A stretch of 64,000 nt of DNA from Nematostella vectensis (lineage: Eukaryota > Cnidaria > Anthozoa > Actiniaria > Edwardsiidae). The stretch covers positions 3,121,501-3,185,500 of the forward strand of contig NC_064043.1 in assembly GCF_932526225.1 (NCBI RefSeq), given 5' to 3'. Positions within the stretch are counted from its first letter, which is position 1, and each line of letters starts with the position of its first letter. A program made the translations under genes and the position numbers. The notes under the pieces were generated by a model. That model searched no databases and was not told the origin of the DNA. It saw only the letters and a list, made by a program, of their open reading frames with translations. This document shows positions 1 through 13,400 of this stretch, piece by piece.

Positions 1-1140
1 GTAACATTTGTTTGTAGACTTCCCACTTTGACCACCATCTGGTCTCACTGTATGATCTCGGTCTTTGCCCAGTCAGATCTTTCCACAACAGCTTGTATCT
101 ATGGCGGAACAGGCGAAGCCACACTCTACCGAACTCTAGAAAAGTTGGAATGACAAGATGATTCCCAACATTGTCAAGCGTGTGTGAGAAACACACAACG
201 TTGAGCAGCTTAGGAAAGATAAATGCAATCCTATCCAACGCCGCCTGGTTCACACTTGCCCCATCTCTAATGGCTGCGAGTAACGAATTGGCCTTGACAC
301 CATAATCAACTGATAGGCACTGATTAAGAACTTGTGCAAGATCATCCGCATTCACTGACTTGGAACATATATCAATTTTGACGAGACGTTGAATAATCGA
401 CCAATTCTCGTCAAGGAAACGCAGGATGACAGCAATTGCTTCTCCTTGTCGTGTACTTCCGTCAAAGATCATCGAAACATCTCTTGTCATGCCAGTCTGG
501 CCAGGCAAAGTCAGTTCATTTTTTATCCTTTCGACTTCCTGCTTGAGAACAGTTGAAATGTACTGACCAAGTTGAGCACTTGCTGTGAAACGTTGGCCAT
601 TCTGTTCTAAGAGGGAGCGTAGCTTATCGATTTTCCCAAGTGGGATGCCTTCCTTCAGCAACTCTTCGACCGCTTCGAGTCGGTAGGCCCGTTCAGATAT
701 TGGTAGAGTGCTGTCTTTCTGCGTCATGTAAGCCGCTCTAAAAGCCTCCATAATAGTCTGATCCTTCAACTTATACTTCTTCAGTTTCTCTTTACCATTT
801 CCATGTTTCTTTGAAGCCAAGTGTGTAGTTAGAATACTCTTCTTCGAAGACACTATTTCGCGGCATGCCAGACAAAACAACTTCCCGTCTTTGATTGTTA
901 GTTCCTCTCCTGAATATTGCTGAATCCGATCATGTATGCTTATGTTCTTTACATCACAGTTCCCCGTAGTTTTGTTTTTTCCACTGATTGATGGCAGAGT
1001 ACGCTCTCGAGCTATCTCTGCCTTGCTTGGCTGACTTCCAGTATTGCTAGTGAATGACGCCACCTTGGAACGAGTCACGAGGAGGACTGACGAGAAGGAC
1101 CGGGTTCTAGAAGGCAACCGCTGACCTATCAAACATATTC
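1..1140 (-). CDS. hAT-like transposase, partial (runs off the window)
   Basis: An open minus-strand frame runs from about 1140 to base 1 with no stop. It starts with a basic stretch (SKAEIARERTLPSISGK), then a BED/CGGBP1-like zinc finger, C-x2-C-x12-H-x5-H, in the segment around 790-870 (DGKLFCLACREI, then TTHLASKKH). Further on are transposase-type segments FDGSTRQGEAIAVILRF, CFSHTLDNVGNHL and, at the edge, SETRWWSKWEVYKQ. The RW-rich end is typical of hAT transposases and of domesticated genes derived from them. No convincing ATG is visible upstream in the same frame, so the 5' end may be another exon or may be lost. It lies on the same strand as the fibulin-like gene, inside what should be one of its last introns or its 3' flank. 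Whether it is an active element, a relic or a domesticated gene cannot be told from this part. Confidence 0.75.
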
Positions 1141-1355
1141 CCCAGCCTCCTCGGCTCCTTTGACGAAAATGAATTCAAATTGCCGCTTTGGACGACATAT
1201 GTGAAGTCAGAGTGTGCTGATTAACGCGAAATTATATATATAATCAGTCGATAATAAGAAAAAATGCTAGCAGTGCTTTTTGTGAAAAAGTGCTCGCGAA
1301 GCCAAATAATGCAAAAAAAGTGCTAGCACTTTCGGTAAGAGCCTAGTTGACTCAC

Positions 1356-1495
1356 CTCTGGTCCAAAGACTGTAGTCAAAAAGCTTCTTGCTCTCCTCCC
1401 CCTTGCGCAGGGAAAACGTGTAAAACCGCAGACCCTTCTCTCGGATGGAGGCGCAATCCGGGATCTCGCTGCACGTGTCGATAAGCTTGCATCCG
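1356..1495 (-). CDS. FBLN1: fibulin exon 24: start of fibulin-type C-terminal module
   Basis: The exon reads GCKLIDTCSEIPDCASIREK, then LRFYTFSLRKGEESKKLF. It enters with one base completing the AA left by the preceding exon and leaves in phase 1 at a GTGAGT donor. Position and the two cysteines followed by a beta-rich stretch fit the beginning of the fibulin C-terminal domain. The remaining C-terminal exons are not visible in 1-1355. Confidence 0.75.
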
Positions 1496-4400
1496 CTGAA
1501 AAGAGAAAAGAGTACGCGGGCTCAGTAAAAAATGAAAGAAATTTGTCTACATAAAATGGGCATTGGTAAGATTTGTTGCAATATCAAATGTCGTAATTTT
1601 TCAAATGCTTTTTATCAAGTCCGTAGCCTATAAATATACTTCGACTATGACATTTGTTTTGACGCTCTTTTTCGTTTTATTAGAACACCTTTTTTTATAA
1701 GAACGTCCAGGCTTAATTTTCACCGAGAACATGCTAAGAACATGCCGAGGCTCAGATAGCAGAAAAAAATGTCTTTTTTAGTCCTGATGCGTTCTAAAAT
1801 GCAGAATCAAATTGTACTCATAGTAACAACCTTATCATTAGCGTTAAATCTCATCCTAATAATTCATTGGGTATTATATTCTTATATACACTAAAATTTA
1901 AGAACCTCGTTAAGAACATATTGATCCTTAAAATGTCCCAAAAAAAAGAACGGTCCTGCCTCAACTGGAAATTGGATGTTCTTATAAAAAAAAGGGTGTA
2001 TTCGAGATAAAAACAACCGCAATAGAGCATACTAACATGCTATCAGATGCCATTTAATTAAAAAAGTAAACTGACAAAATGAAAAATATATATATGCAAC
2101 TGGGTGAGTATCGAACTCGCACCAATATTTGAAAATCCAATCATTCAGACATCCGCTGAATCACCGTATAGGCTGGAGATTTCGGCCCCAACATCGCTAT
2201 CTAGCGAACAGTACACCACAAATGTACTGAGGCGCCCGCGCATTAATGGGGAGGCAATAACCAGGTTCCTAGCCCTGTATTAGTCGGTTACGCCACGCAC
2301 AGCTCGCTGTGACGTATGAAGACAAATATTGAGATCTATTCTTGGTGCCTTGGTCTCTTGGTGGTCCCTAAGGCTGGCCCATAGCGGTGATGAAATCGCC
2401 ATGCACGTGCTTATGAAATCTTTTATGCACGAGACAACAAAATTCAACTCGTTTGTGAATAAAGATTATGCCACTTTTTCCAAAACAAAGATATCTTTTC
2501 CCAAAGATAACAAAAATATATTTTCCCAAAGATAACAAAGATATCTTTTTCCAAAGATAACAAATATATCTTTTTCCAAAGATAACATGTTTTAATAAAC
2601 GGTGGATACTAACAGAGTAGGTCGAGATGAAACTCGTCGGTTCTTCAGCCAAAGAAATGGCACATTTCTCAACATTTTATTTTACATGGCACGGAGAATG
2701 TAAGAGGACCTTTGTGCCGTATATGTAAGGGGACCTATGTGTTGTATATGTAAGGGGACCTTTGTGTTGTAATGTAAGGGGACCTTTGTGCTGTATATGT
2801 AAGGGGGACTTTGTGCCGTATATGTAAGGGGACCTTTGTGTTGTATATGTTAGGGGACCTTTGTGTTGTATATGTAAGAAGACCTTTGTGCTGTATATGT
2901 TAGGGGACCTTTGTGCTGTATATATAAGGGGAACTTTTTGCTTTATATGTAAGAGGACCTTTGTGTGGTATATGTAAGAGGACCTTTGTGCTGTATATGT
3001 AAGAGGACCTTTGTGCTGTATATATAAGGGGAACTTTTTGCTTTATATGTAATAGGACCTTTGTGTGGTATATGTAAGAGGACCTTTGTGCTGTATATGT
3101 AAGAGGACCTTTGTACTGTATATATAAGGGGAACTTTGTGTTTTATATGTAAGGGGACCTTTGTGTTGTATATGTAAGAGGACCTTTGTGCTGTATATGT
3201 AAGGGGACCTTTGTGCTGTATATAACATACTTGTCTCCCTCTTTCTTGTAATACTTGGGGGGACACACAAAGGGGATACATCGGTAGTATCCGAAAGCGT
3301 TGCGGCACACCGTGTCGGGTCGTGTGCAAATATTGGGCGTCTCGGTGCATTCGTCAATATCTAGGGATCAACATAATCATAATCAAATTCGTGGTATTTA
3401 AAAAATACTACGTCTACATGAAGTAGGCACCCCCCCCCCCCAACCCCTAAGCAAACGTAAGCCCCCTCCCCCTTACCCCTACGTCCTTTTTATTTGTTTC
3501 AGGGTCATTAGAAGAGAGGGGAGAGGGGGGTTGTGCTAAATGTCTCTGAGGGGGGGGATGAAGTTTTCCCGGCAGTAACATTTCATTTACATTCCTACAT
3601 TCCGATTGCGGCACCAATCCTGTTTTACGGGCCTAAAATTAGGCGGATCTGTGGTCTGTTGGATCTTGGAACCTGCCGTTGAATTTCATTCAACGACTAC
3701 CTCACGAGGAATTATGGACGTGTAGTCGTACAATACTCTCTTGCCGCCCACACACCGTAGTCCCGTAAACAATAGTTATGCTAATTGCAATCTACTTGCA
3801 GCCCTTCTTGCTGACAAAAACTAGTAAGCCATCCCATAGAATACCCCAATCACACCGGCCACAACCTGTCAAAAACTAGTAAGCCATCCCATAGAATACC
3901 CCAATCACACCGGCCACAACCTGTCAAAAACTAGTAAGCCATCCCATAGAATACCCCAATCACACCGGCCACAACCTGTCAAAAACTAGTAAGCCATCCC
4001 ATAGAATACCCCAATCACACCGGCCACAACCTGTCAAAAACTAGTAAGCCATCCCATAGAATACCCCAATCACACCGGCCACAACCTGTCAAAAACTAGT
4101 AAGCCATCCCATAGAATACCCCAATCACCCCCCTCACCCCGACTACATCCCTTGCCACCCCCCTCACCCCGACTACATCCCTTGCCACCCCCTTCACCCC
4201 GACTACATCCCTTGCCACCCCCTTCACCCCGACTACATCCCTTGCCACCCCCTTCACCCCGACTACATCCCTTGCCAACCCCTTCACTCTGACTACATCC
4301 CTTGCCACCCCCTTTACTCTGACTACATCCCTTGCCACCCCCCTCACCCCGACTACATCCCTTGCCACCCCCTTCACTCTGACTACATCCCTTGCCACCC

Positions 4401-7400
4401 CCTTCACTCTGACTACATCCCTTGCCACCCCCTTCACCCCGACTACATCCCTTGCCACCCCCTTTACTCTGACTACATCCCTTGCCACCCCCCTCACCCC
4501 GACTACATCCCTTGCCAGCCCCTTAACTCTGACTACATCCCTTGCCACCCCCTTCACTCTGACTACATCCCTTGCCACCCCCTTCACCCCGACTACATCC
4601 CTTGCCACCCCCTTCACTCTGACTACATCCCTTGCCACCCCCTTTACTCTGACTACATCCCTTGCCACCCCCTTCACTCTGACTACATCCCTTGCCACCC
4701 CCTTCACTCTGACTACATCCCTTGCCACCCCCTTTACTCTGACTACATCCCTTGCCACCCCCTTCACCCCGACTACATCCCTTGCCACCCCCTTCACCCC
4801 GACTACATCCCTTGCCACCCCCTTCACTCTGACTACATCCCTTGCCACCCCCTTCACTCTGACTACATCCCTTGCCACCCCCTTCACTCTGACTACATCC
4901 CTTGCCACCCCCTTCACTCTGACTACATCCCTTGCCACCCCCTTCACTCTGACTACATCCCTTGCCACCCCCTTCACTCTGACTACATCCCTTGCCACCC
5001 CCTTCACTCTGACTACATCCCTTGCCACCCCCTTCACTCTGACTACATCCCTTGCCACCCCCTTTACTCTGACTACATCCCTTGCCACCCCCTTCTTTCT
5101 GACTACATCCCTTGCCACCCCCTTCACTCTGACTACATCCCTTGCCACCCCCTTCACTCTGACTACATCCCTTGCCACCCCCTTCACTCTGACTACATCC
5201 CTTGCCACCCCCTTCACTCTGACATTTCGAAACTTTCCTTAACCCTGAAAACCCCATAGATACCCCACCCCTTCAATCTGACCACACCCTGACGTACCGT
5301 AGCAGTTCCTTCCTCCTGACAGCTTGTACCCGGCGGGACATGTGCACCTGTAGCTACCGGGGGAGTTGAGGCACTGGTACTGGCACGGACTGTATAAACC
5401 GACAGAAGAGTACTGCTGCCCTCGGCACTCGTCGATATCTAATCACCATGGTAACAAGCATTACAATACACTTAGTGCAACTCTTTACATCCTTTTTTTT
5501 TGTAAGATGGTCACAGTGGCTTTAGTCACAAAACCAAGGCCTCCCTATTATGAGCTGTGCATGGGACCCCTGTGAGAAACAGGCTTCCCTTCACAGGTTT
5601 GTTTGGGCACTGGCGGTGTTGCCATATTAACAGTAGCATTTACAACCTTAGTACTATGTGGTCCCTGTGGTACACAGGCTTACCATCACAGGAGCGTTTA
5701 TCGGCGGCTAGTGTGTAGCCATCTTTGCAGTAGCACTGATATGATCCATATCTGTTGCGGCACTCATGCTGGCAGGGAGGATTAGGTAGACTGCACTCGT
5801 CTATATCTACAATAGGAGAATTCAGTGTTGATTATAGACTATTATAGAGTCATTAGGGGGGAGGGGTGTGTAGGGAGGATTAGGTAGACTACACTCGTCT
5901 ATATCTACAATAGGAGAATTCAGTGTTGATTATAGACTAATATAGAGTCATTAGGGGGGAGGGGTGTGTAGGGAGGATTAGGTAGACTGCACTCGTCTAT
6001 ATCTACAATAGGAGAATTCAGTGTTGATTATAGACTATTATAGAGTCATTAGGGGGGAGGGGTGTGTAGGGAGGATTAGGTAGACTACACTCATCTATAT
6101 CTACAATAGGAGAATTCAGTGTTGATTATAGACTATTATAGAGTCATTAGGGGGGAGGGGTGTGTAGGGAGGATTAGGTAGACTACACTCGTCTATATCT
6201 ACAATAGGAGAATTCAGTGTTGATTATAGACTATTATAGAGTCATTAGGGGGGAGGGGTGTGTAGGAAGGATTAGGTAGACTGCACTCGTCTATATCTAC
6301 AATAGGAGAATTCAGTGTTGATTATAGACTAATATAGAGTCATTAGGGGGGAGGGGTGTGTAGGGAGGATTAGGTAGACTGCACTCGTCTATATCTACAA
6401 TAGGAGAATTCAGTGCAGGCCCATAGCCCATAGTCAAGGATTTTACGCGGGGCGGTTCGTTTAACCATAAAGCGGACCATTTTCTCATAGGTAGCTCGCA
6501 GTGGCGCTCAGTTTTATTACCCGTCCTGTCTTTAATCCCTTCTGATTTTTTACCCGCCGTTTTTATTTATCGGCGTCCGCTGTGGCTTACCTCTGCAAGA
6601 TCGCTTGTCAGGCTCCAGCTTAAAACCACGCCTGCACGAACAGATAAACGAACCAGGTGTGTTGGTACACTCATGCGCGCACACGACTCCGATACGGCAT
6701 TCGTCCCGATCTGAAATACGAAACTGAGACTTATACAAGCCACACGACTCCGACACGGTTGATATACGCCCCCCGGCCTGTTACACATTCTAGATTGTGT
6801 TGTTCCAGAAAATATCTTTACCCCCCCCCCCCCCCCATCCCCCATTGCGGGGATTGGAAATTCCGGGGGGTGGGGGGTTTCAAACGCCCAGGAATTTCCA
6901 GAGGAGAGGGAGGGGGGTAAATTGCCCTTTATCCTTAACAGTTACTGTATTTATTTATTTCCAGGGGGTTGGAAATTCCAGAGGGGTGGGGGGTCATACC
7001 TCTGACCCCCCAATAAGGGGGGGGGGGGGGGGGGTAGGTACGGATATTTTCTGGAACTACACATTGACCTATACCTTTGCACGTATTTGTGATTCTATCT
7101 CTCTCGTATCCGGGGGGGCACTGGCAGATATAGTGCCCTAGGCGATTGATGCAGGTCTCCCCCCTGTTGCAAGCGTTCGGTTTCTCCACACATTCGTTGA
7201 TATCTAGGGAACAATGGCCATGCATCGGTTAGTGTATATCAGAACTGGGTAACAGGCAAAAGAATTACATACAGAAAGACAGGATGATAAATTCAACTCA
7301 ATAACCAGGTAGCACCTACATGAATAGTAATCGTTAACCAAAAACTAGTACTCGACAACGAAGTTTGGCAGTGTCAAGTACCAGATTTTGGTGAACCATA

Positions 7401-10400
7401 TTCAATATTCTGGTTAACGAACACGGCTATTTTAGTACCGATAGCTATATATGGTAGTCAATCTTTTTTTAAATTCTACTTATTATGCTACTTCCATCTA
7501 TGTTTTCAATTTCGAAGGGTATATTTTTTAAACTTTTTCATCTCACAAATAGCTATTGATGCCTTGAAACTATTATCTCTACCTCTAGTAGGAAGGGCAA
7601 ATTTGAGCATTTTTGTATCTTAACGTAATAGCATTGAGAAAATTCCATTACTCTATAATTATTACCTTCGCACGTAGGGCTTCCATTTTTTACCACGCAT
7701 TTGAAGTTCGCAGGGCACCTAAAGCGGTCACTCGAACACGGATTGTCCGCTGTAGAAAAAATACAAGAATATTTATTGATGACTTTGATGCGGCAAACAA
7801 TTCAACAAAAATAGAACACTTGATCTACTTCAACGGGAATTTATTTTGGTTCTAGTTCGCAAAGCCCGGGTAAGCGAGGGTTTCTATAGCTACTTCAACG
7901 GGAATTTATTTTGGTTCTAGTTCGCAAAGCCCGGGTAAGCAAGGGTTTCTATAGCTACTTCAACAGGCATCGGTTTTGGTTCTAGTTCGCAAAGCCCGGG
8001 TTAGCGAGGGTGTCTATATCAACAACGAAAAGCCCAGGTTAGCGAGGCTGTCTACATCATATATAAATAGCTTGATCCACCAAGTTGAAAATCAGCAAAG
8101 AAATCTGGAGCCAAAAAATTGTCAGAGTGTTTTATGAAATGATATGATTCGACGGCTGTATGATTATAATTTCACAGATTCTTTGTCTTTAATAAATAAT
8201 TTCACTTTCATTTAACTCTTTTAATGAAGGAAATTATAAAATCAATAACGCGCTGGTCTTAACCCCATGGGCCGCGAGTTGAAGCACATGGGCCAAAGCG
8301 TAATAAAGACAATCAATTACTCACCGTTACACATATCCACCATCTGCCAAACTACCTTATTTACTTCATATTACATCGGGGTAAAACTTATTAAAAATAG
8401 CAAGTGTTACTTACAATGTTTGTTTTGCTTCAGATTAATCGAAAAACTAGTTAAATTTTCTCTTTCAATCAATTTGATTTGTGTCACCGCACTATTTAGT
8501 TTATCATTCATAAGTTTGCATTCTATACCCCGAAATGCCTCGCAATCGGTTTGACTTTCAGTCGTTTTAACTCGATTTAGAAGAGGACGAGAGCTCCGTC
8601 GCATTTTAAAATGGTTAAACGAGCACGAGGCCGAACGCATTAACGCTTTTCTGTCAAAATGAAGTGGATTTAAATTAGCAAACACAATTACAGGCTGGGG
8701 CTTTTCACGAGAGCTCATTAGCGAGGATAAATTTTACATTGTCTTCAACCCATTGAAAGCAAAACAAAAACAAGATTGAAAGTCTCGCTTAAGTACTTTA
8801 GAAAATAATGTCGTAGAAAAGCTGAAATTAAATGTTGTCTTTGTCCGGCTGTTACGATAATGAATAACAGTATTAAATAAAGGCTGGAGGCTACAAAACT
8901 GTAGATTAGTAGGGCTGCCCGGATAATGAACCACCATTCACACAAATTTAATATTCTGGTTACAATTAGATGAAATTCGCCAGGCTGGCCATTCACAAGT
9001 CAGCCTCGCCGGGAGAAGCCGCACATAATGATGTCGCTACGACATAAGAAGCTAAATTAAACGAGGTAATTTCAGTTTACATGCGATACTGGAAAGGAAA
9101 GGATAAAAACAACGACGCGTGGAGTTAAAATCGTGAACACGTGATAACGCGAAGATTTACGAAAAGGAAAACTTGCCAGGAATTATAAAACGAAGTGACT
9201 GCTAACATGGGTAAGATTGGATTGATTTTCTAGAAAACTCAATTATCAACTTGAAATATAATGTATCTTTACTAGAAAAAGCGATTTCATCTTCGCGTAT
9301 GCTAAATTTCTTTAAGGCGAAAGTTAAAACGCAGAATCATAAACGACGAAATGTAGTTTCGTTTTTCGCCGTGAAATGCTAATACATTACTATACGTTAA
9401 AGTATTAACGCTAGAAATAGCCAATTAAGAATATCATTTTTTTGTTCAACCTTGATCTTGAAATTAATGTATGGCTGTTCTAAACCAACCTCGGGAAAGA
9501 ATGCACCCTGAAACACATCTCGTAAATGAATCGTAAATATTCCCAAGTAAAAAAAACATGCCTCATACGACTGAATGTATTTTTAAATCGCCTTTAAAAG
9601 TTTATTGCTTGAATATCGAAGAGTCTTAATTAAAAATCTGCTTTTATTTCCTTTTAAATCCCAACAATAGCTAGGATTATGTAGGCAAGTCAACATTTTC
9701 GTAGGCGATAATTAAACAGATAACACCTGCCAGTGACGCGTAAAAAAGATCAGAGTTAATTTAAATTATCGATGGGTAAGCTCTATATTCTTTCTACGCA
9801 AACTTATTTAATAGGAATGTTTTCTTGTATCTATCGTTCTTGATTTGCCTATTTTTTCTTTAAAAATATATATTATTTTAAAACGATAATATTTAAAACA
9901 GAAGACACGTTCTCTTTATATATAATACGGCACACATAATACGACTTATACGCCATATTTTTATTTTAGCGTGGTTTTCATGATGCCAGTCTCTCATTTT
10001 ATTTACCTGGACAAAATTACAGAGAATATCATACTTAATGATTATTTTCTCGCTAATTTGTGTGTGATATTATATCACATATTTGCACGGTTTTCCTTGT
10101 TCTTTTCCAGTTTTTCATATACACATGAAGCAATTTACTGCCAATTTATAAAGATCATCACATGTTTTTGTTTTTTTAAGACCCTGACCCAACAACGTCG
10201 CCGCCGCCATTTTTTTTTTTTTTTTGCAAAAAACCAAGCGTGAAAGCATCTATTTTTATCGGCTGATTGGGGAAAGCTATTGACAATAGTAGAAGTACAG
10301 TACTATTTTGTATCGAGTTTGGTAGAAGAGTAAAATTGTCTTTAGATGGATATTTCGAGGTTTCTTTGCATAATTTGACCTCAAATATTAAGTGAAAACA

Positions 10401-13400
10401 ATCACAAAGGCGCTGCTGTCTTTGATCTCATCCTTATGACTTTTAAATTTCTCATCAGCTGCGACAAAAGTAGCTTTCCTCGACATCCCGGTGGAGCGGA
10501 GACTGTGCCGGAGTTGCAACGAGCCAATCAGCGACAAGTATGTGTTGCAGGCCCTCGGCTCGTACTGGCACGAGGGATGTCTTAAGTGCGAGTGTTGCGA
10601 CAGCAGACTTGGGGACATCGGGTCTTCCCTCTACAGCAAGGCTAACCTCATTCTTTGCAAGAGAGACTATCTTAGGTAACTATTCATGTGATACAAAAAG
10701 GGGAGGAGAGGAGAGGACCTGGTATAGCATATAACTCTGTTCTTGTTTGCAGATTGTTCGGTATCCCAGGGGTGTGTTCTCACTGTAACAAACCGATTGC
10801 CGCCTTTGAACTGGTGATGCGCGCCCGCAATAACGCCTATCACATCGAATGCTTCGGGTGTCAGCGGTGTCGCAAGAGACTGGTGGTCGGGGAAGCATTT
10901 TGTTTCCATGACAACAAAGTGTTGTGTCTTGATCGATGCGCGAAAGAAGTAAAGGGACATGAGCCCGCAAGCACACAAAAGACAAAACGACCGAACAAGA
11001 GAACTGCAAAGACCTGATTGTACGACAGTCCTTGAATTAACGCCTTGTGGTTGAAATTTTGTCCAAGTAACCAGGCATCAGCTACAAGAGAATTGGAGGA
11101 ATGGCCAGTGCTGAAAAACGCAAGACTAGTTCCAGTACCGCGCGGTTAAACCAGCCTTTTTGTTTTGAAATGGCGGCTTTTTACCGATGAACTGTCACAT
11201 TTTGGCGAATGCTAAGAAAACTAGACCAAACCTAAGGCTATAATTTTCTTTATGACTCCCTTATTATCACACAAATCTGTCACCTTTTGTACAGTATGGT
11301 TTTAATGCTGTACAGTTAGTCAAATCAGCGACTGAAGTCAGCCTTTCGTACCTTTTCTCGAACGATTCAACACTACGATTGTGCTTATTTTCGCCAAAGC
11401 ACGCACATGCGCATACGTTATTCAGCACAGTCGGCGGAATGTAATATCTTGCGAAGATAGGATTATTGCCCTAAATTGCATTGACAATTGGCCATCTCTA
11501 ACCTTTGCAGCAACAATTAATATCTTGCGTAAGAGAAGTTAGGAAATTGTGATGTGAATCACAATCTGATCAAGATTGGCTCTATTCTTATAGTATAGTA
11601 TAAGAATCTCAACGGAAGAAACAAAATTCATACTTCGCAACATATATAGTGCGTAGGGGTTATGTCCTTTGCAACATATATTGTGCGTAGGGGTTATGTC
11701 CTTTGCAACATATATTGTGCGTAGGGTTATGTCCTTTGCAACATATATTGTGCGTAGGGGTTATGTCCTTTGCAACATATATTGTGCGTAGGGGTTATGT
11801 CCTTTGCAACATATATTGTGCGTAGGGGTTATGTCCTTTGCAACATATATTGTGCGTAGGGGTTATGTCCTTTGCAACATATATTGTGCGTAGGGGTTAT
11901 GTCCTTTGCAACATATATTGTGCGTAGGGGTTATGTCGACATATCAAGAAAAGAACAAGAGGCACTTATGCATCCACGTTTGTTATTCTTCAAACGCTAT
12001 GGTGTACAACCTAGAGGTTTCTATTTTATTGCACAGAACTAGATAAAAAATATGTTATAAGTTTATAAAGATTAAAAAATCACGTTTAAAATGAAACTCA
12101 ATAAAAGTAACGTCTAAAATAAATGAACCAGGCGTCTGTATGGGTAGAGTGCTATGGTTACGGTGTGTTCACAGATAACTTAACATCGCAGTAATGAACA
12201 CCGCAGCACTTCTTGACCAGGATAGTGAAGCCAAGTCAATCAGAAATCGTGTTTCTCGTATCCTATTTGGTTTACTTCACGGGCCTTACAAGGTGGCTAT
12301 GGTAGCGCGCGTTGTCAAGGTGACCACGGTAGTGCGCGTCGTCAGGGTGACCATGGTAGCGCGCGTTGTCAAGGTGGCCATGGTAGCGCGCATCGTCAAG
12401 GTGACCACGGTAGCACGCGTCGTCAGAGTACTTACATTCACACACGCCGTTGACTCGGATGTAGCCGGAAGGACACGGCATGGGCTGACATGTAAACCCG
12501 CCCACGCGGTTGACGCATACCGTCCCTGGTTGGCAAACCTTGCCGTCCCCGGTACACTCGTTTATATCTACAATGTGACGGAATGAGACGTCAACATGAA
12601 CCAGAACATCTTTAACACGACGCCACCCTCAAATGAATACCACACATTGAACTTGCAAATCATTTACCGCCTCCTACGATGGTATGACTAGAAAAACTAC
12701 AGGCAAGCTTTAGAATAAAAAAATATACAAACAGTGACGCATGGGCTTCCTGGTCAATGCGCAACATTGCAGATTTCTCAGGACAACGCAAAAAAAAACA
12801 GTTGCATTTTACGACTGGGCTACCACAGGTATCCCAGTAACAAGATGGTATCACTAGAAAAACTACAGACAAGGTTTAGAATACAACATGGTATGACAAA
12901 AAATACTAAAGACAAGCTTTAGAATAGCTAGGTGGTATGACTAGAAAAAATACTACAGACAAGCTTTAGAATAGCTAGGTGGTACGACTAGAAAAAAACT
13001 ACAGATAAGCTGTAGAATAACTAGGTGGTCTGCGTAGGCGTGGTGGAATCAGGGAATAAATAAACACAAGGTTTAAATTGTGTATATTACGCCTCAATGA
13101 AAACCGAGTAGTTTTGCTGCCGTTTCGAGTGTTAGCCCTTCGTCGGAGCAAAACACGATGAAGAGCCAACGTTTGAAACGTTTTCATAGAGGCTCAAAAT
13201 ATACTATCTAAAATTTGTTTTGATTTATTTCCGTGTTTCTTTTCCATTTGCATCGCCTGATTTATTGTGATATTTTCGATAAAGTTTAATAGATAAAGCA
13301 TATACTTGAATGCAATGATAAGGTTTTTTCTCATAATTTGTCCCCAAACATCGGGGTGAAAACATTAACAAAGGAGTGGATAACAAGGACGCTTTTAAAG

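Noticed and set aside
2100-2185. Functional tRNA gene
   Set aside because: A and B boxes are degenerate and the acceptor stem does not pair.
4096-5217. 373-codon open frame (KGVARDVVRV repeats)
   Set aside because: By-product of a 30-bp repeat; lies in a fibulin intron and has no non-repetitive part.
8407-8718. 103-codon minus-strand frame
   Set aside because: No motif, no splice context, composition like the surrounding noncoding sequence.
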